DNA of 64,000 nucleotides from Prostheceraeus crozeri (Eukaryota; Platyhelminthes; Polycladida; Euryleptidae), in the NCBI GenBank assembly GCA_907163375.1, contig CAJQUW010007819.1, positions 1,240,001 through 1,304,000 on the forward strand, written 5' to 3'. How positions within the stretch are numbered: the first letter of the stretch is position 1; every line of letters begins with the position of its first letter. The notes below the pieces were generated by a model. The model had not been told where the DNA came from. It searched no databases and saw only the letters and a program-made list of their open reading frames with translations. A program made the translations under genes and the position numbers. Below are positions 33,551 to 43,241 of this stretch, piece by piece.

Positions 33551-34425
33551 GTCATAAAGTGAACGGTCACTAACCAAGATGGTAACTATGTAAGACTGAC
33601 TAGCAGTGCTTCTGTGCGCACTCCCATGGGCTAATGATAGGCCTTGTGGTAGAGACTTGTTGGCAGGATCAGCAATTCTGTGCGGTCGCCCTTGGACTTA
33701 GCCCTAAAACAAGAGCTTCAACTAAGATGAACACAAACATGAATTCTAACTTTCAGCTGCCGGATGGAGAAGATCACGAAGCGTCCACACACGCGATGGA
33801 AGGGTGTATTACGAGACGACCTCGAACATCTGCAGATCTCCATCGATCGTGCGTTATGCAAAGGAAATAGCCCTGGATCGACCGCGGTCTCAACGGATCA
33901 TAGGCTGGAGATACAAGCAGTTTCCAGCATGTGCACCATGCATGTTACCAGATGACTTTATTTAATGTCTGATCTAACTTCAATAATGTGGTTACATCAA
34001 GCGAAAGTGCATGGTGGTAGGCGCTGCCTGTACTAGGCAGAGAAGGACAGTTGTGCATTTGGAAAGCCTGACGCAAATTGTAATCTGACAGATTGCATCA
34101 TTGAATGTGCCTCCAACCGGCTATATATGTGAAATGCGACCTTTGAAAAACGAGAATTGTGAGATATAAAAAGTTGAAATAGGTCTTTGCGCACGAAACT
34201 GGTCATTATGATATTCATGAAGATTCTTTGATTTACTAATTTAGTGAATTTATCATATTTCACATCTTAGCTAAAAATAGTTCTAATGGCACTAAAAATT
34301 ATAGCACTATTCAACGATAATATTTAGAAAGCAGCACTGCAAAACATTGCCAGGGGGAGAAATATTTCAGCTAATGAAAGAGACATGCAACTCAATGCTT
34401 GAGGGGAGACTCAAGGTGCCCTTAC
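33551..34425 (+). other. Intronic stretch with a possible LINE C-terminal remnant
   Basis: Around 33764-33955 the plus strand encodes KRPHTRWKGVLRDDLEHLQI. This resembles the R-P-x-T-R-W-x-D-x-I-x-x-D-L-x-x-L segment near the end of several LINE proteins, but it is short and without further support. The rest is featureless. Confidence 0.3.
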
Positions 34426-34611
34426 CTTGATTGACGATATCCCGCAGTTGCTTCACTTTCAGATGAAGTCCTTCTGTTCGGTAAATTTCTTGACAAGTCA
34501 GTCCTCCCTTCGCCTCAATGGCATCTATACAGCGACTCACAAAAGCAGGTGGGCCTTCCGAATCTTCCTTAGATGCGATGTGTTTCAATGTGGAGCCAAA
34601 TACCAAATTCT
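34426..34611 (-). CDS. RhoGAP gene 2, first GAP-domain exon (arginine finger)
   Basis: A 186-bp minus-strand exon between acceptor GCATTTTTAG and donor GTAAGGGC. It encodes NLVFGSTLKHIASKEDSEGP, then PAFVSRCIDAIEAKGGL, then IYRTEGLHLKVKQLRDIVN. The Arg of I-Y-R is the arginine finger. Phase 1 in matches the out-phase of the basic exon at 63060-63258, and phase 1 out matches 23874-24005. It has the same length as its paralogue at 11860-12045. The intron upstream is about 28.4 kb and holds the whole Polinton and the nested Tc1 elements. Confidence 0.9.
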
Positions 34612-34904
34612 CTAAAAATGCAAAAAGCAGTTATATTTCACTGAGTTTATAGTGAGGGATCAACTTCTTGGTGTGTTACATGCACAGTTGATCGCTAATT
34701 TGATTGCGTGAGTCAAAACACTTCGCTTGATCTCAGCGTGAACATGCAACAAGTGGTGGAGTGATTCTACACGAATGATTAAAATTTACAGCTACGTCAA
34801 GATCATGTCAAAGGTATAGACAATAGATTAACAATATCAATAGGCTAAATAACAAGCTGCAAAAGAGCAAATGATAGTCACATGTGCTGCTTCTAAAGTT
34901 ACTA

Positions 34905-36092
34905 CATAGTACATAAATGTTGCCGTTCAGAATGTTTCAGAAAGCGAATTAAGTCAATCTCAGTAAGAAAAGTCCATCCTTTTTGGACGCACAAATATGA
35001 ACTATAGAGTCTAATAGTCACCCTCTCCGCCATTGCAAGCTGAAAATTGGTCTTCAAGTTCTTGAAAACTTTAAAACAATGATCTTCATCCGATAAAAAA
35101 TCACTATTTTCGGAACACAAGGTCAAATGGCGGGTGACGGAAGATTAATAAGGAAACGCCACTTTGGTATATGTTCTCTCCGGTGGAATTCCAAGCATCT
35201 TTCACTTCTGCCGAAGTACCCTGCACCGCAAGGGTATTTGAATACATATACTGTTCGTGGTTTTCGGCATTGTAGAACGTGATCTTTAACAGCTGTGGAT
35301 GACAGGGTGTCAGTTCGAAACAATGGGATTGGATTCAAAATAGGGAAGGTATACAGGATGTCCTGACGTCTTATTTTGGAAATCGCTTAACAAGAAGGTC
35401 CAAGATATTGAATATTGAAAAAGATTGGTTTCTTTTCTACTTTTGGAACGTTTGGGGTTGGCGGATGCATATCTTTCTTAATAAATCATTCCGGATGTCC
35501 ATTCTGAAAAAAATTCCTCTTCAATAGGTTCAATGCTTTTGTTAAAATATTCTGAGAACACAGATCATACGCTTGGTGAGCGTCGTTATAAGATTCATTT
35601 TGTACCGTTTTGGACTGAATGAACCAAAGTTATCGCAAAGTCCTGAAAAACACTCCTTCCGATAATTTGAGGCTTGAATATCGCCATCTGGACCTACACG
35701 TCCAGAAAATGATCAGATGCTTCTGTTGTGAATTCCATGGCTGTATGTAGGCTATTGCAACATTCAAAGAAATCAAAAATCGCGCAGTCATCGTCTCAAC
35801 AAATTTTGAATTCTATGAATGTCGTGGAGATCTCAATGCCATCATGCACGGACAGATTGTACATCGAATAGAAATATATAGGTAGTTGTCCAACAGTTCC
35901 CCTCAGGTCTCTTAGGTTGCGTCTGCAACTTGCAACTAGATCGCTGACACTTTGCGATCCATAATACAACTTCCATACTCCATGATGAGTCAGAGAATAA
36001 TGGACAAGCAATGGAAACAAAGAAATATCTTCATAGTCTTCGCGCGTTACCAGATAGAGTCCAGACAATATAATGAATGGTGATAAATACAT
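34905..36092 (-). mobile_element. Penelope-like element remnant
   Basis: Minus-strand fragments in several frames read, in order: a D-D bearing reverse-transcriptase segment (about 35780), SGLCDNFGSFSPKRYKMNLI near 35630, FFRMDIRNDLLRK-type sequence, and a clear GIY-YIG entry VYVFKYPCGAGYFGRSERC, then REHIPKW (35250-35170). A last segment (LSDEDHCFKVFKNLK) lies near 35080. The order matches Penelope-class proteins. The frame is shifted and stopped many times, so the copy is old. The sequence from 35810 to 36092 is less certain. No terminal repeats are seen. Confidence 0.7.
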
Positions 36093-36469
36093 TGATCTTA
36101 TCAGCTTATTATCATCTAAATGTCAGTAAGGCCGGAGGCACACAAATTAAGCCATCTGCCATCATCCATAAGTCATAAGTCATTTTGACAATATTTTTTC
36201 TGATGTCAGGTGAAACAAGCAGGCAGAAAAAAAACATGTGATGTTTTTGAAATTTCTGTAGAAGCATAAAACATAGTAAAGCTTTAGCATGAAGAATGAC
36301 GCGTTATATCACAACTTTAGTTCTATTGAAGATAATCGTCCAAGGATTCTAAAGCGGGTGACGACTTATTGCTGATGACTTATGACTTATTCTGTATGGC
36401 AGCTCTCATTGAAACTTAAGTGTTGGAGCTCCATTTGCGGCTTATGGCTTGTGGCTTACTGTGTTTGCC
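36093..36469. other. Flank of the Polinton, with inverted TAAGTCAT words
   Basis: Short repeats ATAAGTCATAAGTCAT (about 36167) and GATGACTTATGACTTAT (about 36373) form an imperfect inverted pair. The last six bases, TTTGCC (36464-36469), are the left half of the poorly matched target duplication. Confidence 0.5.
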
Positions 36470-37263
36470 AGTAATGGGCAAAAGACCATTCCAGGACACC
36501 CCATTTTTCAATTTTTTTTGCACCTTTAAAAACGACTAAATTTATCAATTTATGTCATTATTTCAGGTTTTTAAGACCTAAATTCATGAATTTAGACCGT
36601 TCCAGGACACCATAAAATTCAAAAAAATAGTATCTTTAAAAACGACATAAATTCATGAATTTGAACCCTTTTTCAGGTTTTTAAGACCTAAATACATGAA
36701 TTTAGTCCATTCAAAAGGTACCTTTTTTCAAAAAATGGCATTTTTAAAAACGACATAAATTCATGAATTTGAACCCTTTTTCAGGTTATGAAGACCTAAA
36801 TTCATAAATTTGGGCGTTTTTAAAAATACCCAATTTTCAAATTTTTCAAAATCTCAAATTTGAGAATTACAATTTTCACCCCCAAAATCATGACCGTTCC
36901 AGGACACCGAAAATCATAAAAGTTGAGAATCTCAAAATTTGTGATTATGACATTTTGCTCCCAAAATCATGACCGTTCCAGGACACCGAAAATCATAAAA
37001 GTTGAGAATTTCAAATTCATGAATTTTATCCATCTTTCAGGTTTTTAAAGTATAACATGTGACTAATAATATTTCTTTAAAAATGGAAGAAACAAAAGTG
37101 GATGAAACCGCAAGAATATATCCTTCGTTATCATATGAACGTAGTTCTACTTTAATGGACATTGAAAAAATGAATAAAGAAAAACACAAAGATAGAGTAC
37201 GTTATATGAAAGATAAGGAATCTCAATTATTACTTAGATTAGAACATTATAATAAATTAAGAA
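36470..37263 (+). repeat. Left terminal inverted repeat of the Polinton
   Basis: About 794 bp, near-identical to the right repeat apart from copy number of internal repeats. It contains four copies of the block with ACCGTTCCAGGACACC and several copies of AAATTCATGAATTT, so a version of the outer terminal sequence recurs inside the repeat. Confidence 0.9.
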
Positions 37264-37366
37264 TGTGACACAAGGCGTTGGAGTATGTTTAACAATTTCT
37301 GTAGGCGCTCTCACTATTGTCATTTCATCTGGCGTTCTTACAATTCCAGTAGTTGCTACAGCTTTG
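37083..37366 (+). pseudogene. Partial copy of the terminal membrane-protein gene (fossil)
   Basis: The left inverted repeat includes the start of the same gene found whole at 53181-53873 (MEETKVDETARIYPSLSYE and onward). Beyond about 37263 the similarity continues at a clearly lower level to about 37366 and then stops. It is a remnant created by the position of the repeat border. Confidence 0.8.
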
Positions 37367-37525
37367 TGATACAATTAGATTTTAGTTGTACGTTAGGGAA
37401 GTTGTTTTAATTCTTACTAGCACGTCAGCACAACCACATGACGCCAAAGCATCTGGCAGCTGTTTTCACTTCTCTCTCTTCTGTCATTGTTCCGTGTGCG
37501 CTAGAAAGCAAAGTTCTCATTTGCA

Positions 37526-38212
37526 ATGTCTTCCGTCAGCAACATAGAGAGAGAATTTTGTTGCTTCGTGGATCAAGTTGTGCCTCTTATTTCACCAGAC
37601 CATCTTGATTTCTTCAAAACGATATCAACAAAATTTATTCTTGAATCACTAAGAAAGAAACAGAAGACGAGTGGAAACGAAGAAGATAAAAAGAGAGAAG
37701 TGTTTGAAATAATCCGAGATTCATTCAAGGATGTTGACAGCGGCAATTTACCTGTATTTCTCGAGAAAAAGGATATTATAAGTACATCATCGTGCATCTC
37801 TTCATTGAATAAACTCATTGGTTTTGAGAAAATTACACATCGGAATCTTCTACGCTGCTATGTTTTACAAGGAGAAGTGCTTCAGCGACTGAAGTTATTG
37901 TCTAATATGAATTATACAAAATTCGTGAAAGAGTTAAATGAGACCCACAAAATAAAGTTTTCACGTTCATATGTGACATTACTGATCAAATTATTCAAAT
38001 TATCAAAGAACTATCCAAACTTAGCCAATTCTTCTCTATCAATTTACTTTGTGATGAAGCATTTTACACATCTTGAAGATTTCATTGATCATGAGAAAGA
38101 AGAAGAAAAGCGAAGATTAGCAGAATCCATATTTGATTCACCCAATGTGCAACAAACTGAACAACAACATGCGAAACATACTGGACTCACGCAGGAATTA
38201 AAGGACTTGTAA
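37526..38212 (+). CDS. Hypothetical Polinton protein, 228 codons
   Basis: The frame looks whole. It is helical and charged, with a central block NYTKFVKELNETHKIKFSRS and a segment YVTLLIKLFKLSKNYPNLAN that resembles a helical motif in uncharacterised Polinton proteins. It ends with an acidic/Gln-rich tail. The base composition of the gene and its 160-bp upstream region is less AT-rich than neighbouring Polinton genes. It may be a recently acquired or non-core gene. Function unknown. Confidence 0.5.
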   Translation: MSSVSNIEREFCCFVDQVVPLISPDHLDFFKTISTKFILESLRKKQKTSGNEEDKKREVFEIIRDSFKDVDSGNLPVFLEKKDIISTSSCISSLNKLIGFEKITHRNLLRCYVLQGEVLQRLKLLSNMNYTKFVKELNETHKIKFSRSYVTLLIKLFKLSKNYPNLANSSLSIYFVMKHFTHLEDFIDHEKEEEKRRLAESIFDSPNVQQTEQQHAKHTGLTQELKDL

Positions 38213-38282
38213 ATGTTGGACTCTACTTCATAAGTAACAAGTAGTAACATTTATTGCAACTTATTTGCGTGGAGACTGAAAA

Positions 38283-38796
38283 ATGACAATGGCATTTTCA
38301 AATTGGATTTTTGTTTCATTTAAAATGACTGACCTGATCGAGTTTTTTAAATTATATGGAACAGAAACAACAACGAATTTTGATCTAAAGAAAATCGCAC
38401 ATCAATTGGGAATAAAGAATTTTCATGTCCTAATGAGAGCCGAATTACAATTGATCAAAAATAAGCCAACAGGAACCTTCAGTTCCCGGAACAAAGTTTC
38501 AACTGTAAATTTCATAACGAATCTTCACACTTCAGACCAAAAAGGCGTACATTGGTCAGCAGGTATCTTTAGTAAAAACGGAGATAATTTTATTTTGACT
38601 CATACGGGCTTCCACCTACGAATGAAGTAAGAGAAATACTTGGCAATGGAATTTATAATACATTTCAAATTCAAAAACCGGGAACAACTTATTGTGGTCA
38701 ATTATGTCTTTATGTTTTATTTAAATTGCAAGAAGGAGTGTCATTTCTTGATATTATGTTAGAATTGAACAAGGGAATTTCATTCCCGAAACGTTA
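38283..38796 (+). CDS. Adenovirus-type cysteine protease (fossil, interrupted)
   Basis: The first part encodes a protease fold segment with GVHWSAGIF, which supplies the catalytic His region. The later part carries TTYCGQLCLYVLFKLQ, the Gln/Cys region of the C5 (adenain-like) family. In Polintons and adenoviruses this enzyme matures capsid proteins in the virion. Length is about normal for the family (150-200 residues). The gene is broken. It lies beside the integrase gene, the usual Polinton arrangement. Confidence 0.8.
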
Positions 38797-38827
38797 GTTC
38801 CAATAATAATGATAATTAAAAATCACT

Positions 38828-40153
38828 TCATTGTAATTCATTTTGATAAAATCGGCCTCTGATATCTTCATCATCTAAATCTTTGATTTCGTAAGTAATC
38901 GGATAACTTTGATTTATTTTAGAAATTTCAAATATCTCTTTCGTCCAGTATCCGACGAAGCCTTTTTCAAATTTATTCTTATATTTAAATATTCTAACTC
39001 TATCTCCAATTTTAAATTTCGGCTTAAGTTTCTGCAAATTCGGATTACTCTCATTCGAATAATTATTTTCGAATATTTTCTTTCGTATTAAATCAGGGTC
39101 GTCAGAAGCATTCTTTGGGGTTTCTTCAATACCTGAATGAACTTTATTATTGTACTGCTCTACAATTCCTGGTAATATTTTTAACCATTTCTGATTTCCT
39201 TGCTGAGTAAATTTTTTGAATAATTTATTTTTTAACGTCCGATTGAATCTTTCTATCACTACGGCCTTCCCTGCATTTTCAGTTGAGTAAACTGAGCCTT
39301 GGCGATGACTTTCGTCTGTTTCAAATAGTGGCTGAACGTTTCGGTTATAAAATTCCGACCCTTTATCAACAAACAATTTCCTTGGCTTTCTGTTAGTTTC
39401 TCTAAAGATTTCTTCAAACGCATATTTAACTGATAGACCACTTTTATTTTTTAAAGGCTTTACCCAAGCGTATCGTGTATATAAATCTATAACGGTCAAT
39501 GCGTATTTATAATCAGAATCATTCGGCATATGAATAAGGTCAGCACTCCAAATATCATCTTTATTAAATACTTTTACTTTCAATAAATATTTAGGCCTTC
39601 TATATTCCTTGTGGCTTTCGGACGCATAGCGTCCTAGATCATTCGACATTTCAGACGCGTAGGTTCGAGCGTTGCTCTCAGACATCTTTGCTGTCGTTTC
39701 ATTTAAACCCTGACCGAATAATATTTTAGCTTGTAAAGCTTTCTTAACAAACATTCTTTCAATTTTTTCTCTAAATGTAGGATTTTGAATACTATCTAAT
39801 TCTTGAATCATCTTCTTATCAGCTACATGACGAGAACTTAGGTCATGATTTCGATAAGCTAAATCATGCCTGTAAGCTGCGGCATCTACTCTATTTATTG
39901 GTTCTTCACCTGGCTTTGGATTATTATTCTCATCTAGTCTTATATCTAATCGAGTTCCTGGACCGGTATATCAATGACCAGGAAGATGTTTTTCTTTCGA
40001 ATATTTACTCCAAATAAATCCAGGAAAGTTTTCTAATGTTTTTTGCATGTCACCTCCAATATGCTGACAATTTGAGGTTTTATGTACTTTTAAGAGATAA
40101 TTCAATAAATCTAATTTAGAAATTTTTAATTTAATTAAAATTTCGGAATCCAT
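38828..40153 (-). CDS. Phospholipase-like domain plus retrovirus-like integrase (fossil)
   Basis: The upstream part carries a parvovirus-coat-like phospholipase motif: YTGPGTRLD, then VDAAAYRHDLAY with the His-Asp pair. The downstream part is a Polinton integrase: DIWSADLIHMPNDSDYKYAL (first Asp), TVIDLYTRYAWVKPL, RKLFVDKGSEF (second Asp region) and AVVIERFNRTLKNKL (Glu). A C-terminal tail resembles a chromodomain-like region (FKIGDRVRIFKYKNKFEKGF, YEIKDLDDEDI). In this family the integrase inserts the element and gives 6-bp duplications. The phospholipase motif is a virion entry function in parvoviruses. The gene is interrupted about once. Confidence 0.85.
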
Positions 40154-40194
40154 TTTAAAAAAAATATTTTTACGGATAAAATAAAATAAATGTT

Positions 40195-40557
40195 TTACCT
40201 TATCATACTAGGACTTAGATATATTCCAGAACCACCTTTAGTTTCGTTAATTTCAATTAAATCATCAACATTGCGGAGAATATTTTTAAGAACTCGTTTT
40301 CCTTCATCAACTAAATTTAATTTACTAATAAAATTATCTACTATTCCGTCACCCCTAGCAACTTTCTCCAACTCTCTATTATGACGTTTTTGTTCTTCTA
40401 ATGCTGCCTTCTCTGATTTATTTATATTTACTGCTTGGACAATACCAGCTGTCCCACCTGCAACACTTCCTGCTGCTGCTATGCCACCGATTATTAGTGG
40501 AATTAATGGGAGAATTCCACCATTCTTTTCTTCTTGTAATTGAATATTCTCTATCAT
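40195..40557 (-). CDS. Small Polinton membrane-active virion protein
   Basis: 120 codons, looks whole. Near the N-terminus is a Gly/Ala-rich hydrophobic segment, GILPLIPLIIGGIAAAGSVA, followed by a charged helical part and a short basic end. The G-I-L-P-L-I-P start is a hallmark of a conserved small Polinton protein compared with adenovirus core/membrane-lytic proteins. The exact role is not settled. It sits between integrase and capsid genes on the same strand. Confidence 0.6.
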   Translation of the reverse strand: MIENIQLQEEKNGGILPLIPLIIGGIAAAGSVAGGTAGIVQAVNINKSEKAALEEQKRHNRELEKVARGDGIVDNFISKLNLVDEGKRVLKNILRNVDDLIEINETKGGSGIYLSPSMIR

Positions 40558-40565
40558 TGGTTTAC

Positions 40566-40676
40566 TTATGTAATACTTTTTTTGTTAATCGTAATAGTTT
40601 TAGGTGTATTTTTGTCAACAATATTACGTAATTTTAATTCAACAGTTTTATTATTATTACTTTTCGCTTGCGACAT
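40566..40676 (-). CDS. Very small Polinton protein, 36 codons
   Basis: A frame from the ATG at 40676 (MSQAKSNNNKTVELKLRNIV and onward) to a TAA at 40566. It is basic and rich in Asn, Lys and Thr. It is supported by its position in a tight row of minus-strand genes and by the same A-run directly before the ATG that precedes its neighbours. No family known. Confidence 0.4.
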   Translation of the reverse strand: MSQAKSNNNKTVELKLRNIVDKNTPKTITINKKSIT

Positions 40677-40785
40677 TTTTAATAAAAAAATTTTAAGTTA
40701 TCAAAAATTTTAATCTATTCTAGTTATGAAAACTTTTAAGTTAAGAATTTTTAATCTATTCTAGTTATGAAAAAAATAATTAATC

Positions 40786-40832
40786 GACGAAGTCTTGGGC
40801 TTTAGCCGATCGGACCAAAGGTCCTAAGGTTA
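40786..40832. repeat. Polinton palindromic micro-repeat, intergenic
   Basis: Two hairpins in a row: TTGGGCTTTAGCC and GGACCAAAGGTCC (40812-40824). It sits directly downstream of the capsid gene. GC-rich in an AT-rich surround. Confidence 0.75.
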
Positions 40833-42164
40833 TTAACCTATCCTAGTCATCTTTCCATTAAGAATTTCAATAGAATATTTTACATCTTCTAGCAATAAAC
40901 CATAAGCCATCAATGAAGTTGTGGAATCTTTCTTTTCAATATTAATTGTTACATCACAACCAGTCTTGATAATATCTTCAGATTGTGCACTTAAATCGAA
41001 ACAGAAAACAGGATATAAATGTCTCCAATCTCCAGGAGTTAATTGTGGTTCAACTCCAAATTCTATACAAAGATTTCTATAAGCATCATATCCTTCCATA
41101 AATTGATTATTGGTATCATCGAATCTTAATGGATCAATTGGATATCGGGTTTGATTTAAAGCAACTTGTAAACTTCGAATTGTATTAATATGAAAAAGAT
41201 TGTTCTTATCAAAACTTGGATAATTATTTCTTTGAAAAGTTAGTAATAAATATCTTGGAGTATTCGCAGTTCTAGTAAAATGCCAGTTAAATCTTTGTTC
41301 GGAAAAAGTTACTGAACTAGCAGTACGCTTTAGAAAATTAACTGGAATTTGTTTGTTAGTATTTAATCTTTTTGCAATGGCTGTTTCAACCTCTAAACTA
41401 GGAGTAATATGCTTAATCCACCATTCAAGTCTATCAATTTTTAAATATGCTTTTTTTCCAGTCTTACCAAAAAAGATTAATTCATTATTTGCTGTACGAT
41501 GAATTATTAACTTAAATTTTAATTGATATGATATTTTATCATAATCTAAATATCCAAATAATGGAGACAATGACCAATTTACTGTCTGTTTACTTTTCTT
41601 GTTAAATTCACGTCTTTCTTTATATGCACTATTGTTTGTTTTATTTAAATGTTTTGCAATATTTTCTACATTTTTCGCAATTCCTGCGGCATCTGTTCCA
41701 GCGTGAGTTAAATCATCAACAATTATACCATCATTAGTATCAGGAAACCAACCTTCGATTTCATACTTTTTATTATTTTCACCAATTGTTACAAATCTAA
41801 GCATTGTATCAATTACACCTGGAGAATCACTTATTGTTTCTATATTTTGAGTTGCAACATCTAAACGCATTTGTGTAAATAATTTTGGAAAGAAATTATT
41901 CTCTAGTGCAATATTATCGGTATCTGGTAATGGTGTTGTAAAATTGGCATCACTATATAAAGAATATTCACAGTGTAAAAATGAATCAGGTAGATATAAA
42001 TAACTTTGTTGATTATCAACTTCAAAAATTAAATCACCACCAGTATTCACTCTACTGGAAGATCCGGGATTCATAGCAATTCTTATATAGTCATTCTTTT
42101 TTTGATTGTAACTGACGAACGGAGGATCGTCTAATCTAAGTTTATTTTCAATTAGCGAGGACAT
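40833..42164 (-). CDS. Polinton major capsid protein
   Basis: About 443 codons from the ATG at 42164 (MSSLIENKLRLDDPPFVSYN). I prefer this start to the one at 42278 because it is preceded by the A-rich run seen before other genes and because the upstream segment is foreign-looking. It matches the double jelly-roll capsid family of Polintons: N-terminal GGDLIFEVDNQQSYLYLPDS, a middle with NWSLSPLFGYLDYDKI, RLEWWIKHITPS, and a late RYPIDPLRFDDTNNQFMEGY segment. The family forms the trimeric hexon-like shell units. The frame looks whole. Confidence 0.85.
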   Translation of the reverse strand: MSSLIENKLRLDDPPFVSYNQKKNDYIRIAMNPGSSSRVNTGGDLIFEVDNQQSYLYLPDSFLHCEYSLYSDANFTTPLPDTDNIALENNFFPKLFTQMRLDVATQNIETISDSPGVIDTMLRFVTIGENNKKYEIEGWFPDTNDGIIVDDLTHAGTDAAGIAKNVENIAKHLNKTNNSAYKERREFNKKSKQTVNWSLSPLFGYLDYDKISYQLKFKLIIHRTANNELIFFGKTGKKAYLKIDRLEWWIKHITPSLEVETAIAKRLNTNKQIPVNFLKRTASSVTFSEQRFNWHFTRTANTPRYLLLTFQRNNYPSFDKNNLFHINTIRSLQVALNQTRYPIDPLRFDDTNNQFMEGYDAYRNLCIEFGVEPQLTPGDWRHLYPVFCFDLSAQSEDIIKTGCDVTINIEKKDSTTSLMAYGLLLEDVKYSIEILNGKMTRIG

Positions 42165-42208
42165 TTTTATAAAAAATAATTTGTCTTTTTGTTTTTTCTC
42201 ACACACAG

Positions 42209-42553
42209 AAAAAATTTTTGCTAAAACATTGAATGAATGAATAATAACAGTATACATTTGTACACTGCGAACCAACATGGAGGATCATCAGCAGTACACT
42301 AGATGTCATCAACGTTTCGGCCATTTAAGTACTGGACGTCTCTATCTGGCTGGCCGGTACTGCGCCGGATAACCTAAGCAGCACCTCCTCCACTATGGCG
42401 TCCCATAATCCCAAAAATCCAAGCAGAGCCCGTTTCCGCTGCAGCACACACCTTCTTCATACACTTACTTGCTTCTTTTCCGCCTATCCCCAGTGCCCTT
42501 ATCCACCTTCTCAAGCTGTTTTTTTGCTTAGAAAAAAATTTTTGCTAAAACAT
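42209..42553. other. Foreign-looking segment between 22-bp direct repeats in the Polinton
   Basis: A GC-richer stretch of about 300 bp has no AT bias and no Polinton character. It is bounded by the same phrase AAAAATTTTTGCTAAAACAT at both sides (about 42212-42234 and 42532-42553). It lies just upstream of the capsid gene start. It may be an insertion that duplicated its target or entered by recombination between short repeats. Confidence 0.6.
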
Positions 42554-42812
42554 AATTTTACTAAAAAAATTTTACTAAAATAATTTTACTAAAAAATATA
42601 TTTTAGAATTTTGCTAGACCAGCTCCGCTACAGCTTTGCTGGTTAGACCGAAGGTTGCTACTCACGCCATTTCCTCTTATTTCTTCAATTGAACGTTTTA
42701 TGGCTACGCCTGATTTCTTCTTATGTTTACTATCAGACGGTGCTCCGCTCCTCAAGGTTTCCCCAACAGCTATGTTAGCAATTTTATTTTTTGTTTCCTC
42801 TGAAAGATTTTT
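42554..42812. repeat. Polinton spacer with palindromic micro-repeats
   Basis: Contains ACCAGCTCCGCTACAGCTTTGCTGGT-type and related imperfect hairpins near 42617-42655, and further GC-rich short palindromes near 42700-42765, inside AT-rich DNA. Confidence 0.55.
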
Positions 42813-43169
42813 TTAATTTTTTAGTTCTTCAGAATCATTCCTAAGTTTACGAATAGCTTCTAGTTGTTTTAATTCGTTTTGAGACTTAACAGCATTTGAT
42901 ATCGCACTAGCTGTACTACCTATAGCAGCTGCTCCTTTTGCAGCAGATGAAATCAAATCTTTATTATTTTTAATTAAGTTAACGATACTTCCAATACCAG
43001 AGAAGATCCCAGCTCCTTCCGTGTGAACGGCACCTGCGGTGCCTAGGAACTTTTGTGTTCCGATTGTTTCTACACTGTCATAATGGTAAACAGATTTCAT
43101 AGATGGTTCATGAGCAATTTTTTGATTTGAAGCAAAATGTTTAAGATTGTGTTTATAAATTATAGGCAT
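42813..43169 (-). CDS. Small Polinton protein with Ala/Gly-rich helix
   Basis: 118 codons, looks whole. It has an N-terminal polar part (MPIIYKHNLKHFASNQKIAH), a centre with GAGIFSGIGSIVNLI and SSAAKGAAAIGSTASAISNA (amphipathic or membrane-active helices), and a charged C-terminal helix. Size, position and composition suit a small virion protein such as a cement or membrane-lytic factor, but no family can be named firmly. Confidence 0.5.
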   Translation of the reverse strand: MPIIYKHNLKHFASNQKIAHEPSMKSVYHYDSVETIGTQKFLGTAGAVHTEGAGIFSGIGSIVNLIKNNKDLISSAAKGAAAIGSTASAISNAVKSQNELKQLEAIRKLRNDSEELKN

Positions 43170-43212
43170 TTTTTAAGATTAAATTTGACTTTTGTGAAAA
43201 ATATTTACGTTC

Positions 43213-43239
43213 GGCTAAAGCCTCGAGGAGCTTCGCTCC
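43213..43239. repeat. Polinton palindromic micro-repeat, intergenic
   Basis: Two adjacent hairpins, GGCTAAAGCC (43213-43222) and GGAGCTTCGCTCC (43227-43239), immediately downstream of the coiled-coil gene. The latter has the same TTC loop as the GGGCTTCGCCC family. Confidence 0.8.
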
Positions 43240-43241
43240 GA

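Noticed and set aside
42395-42583. Plus-strand 62-codon frame inside the Polinton
   Set aside because: It lies over the foreign-looking insert and a poly-A/T stretch, with no homologous or structural support.
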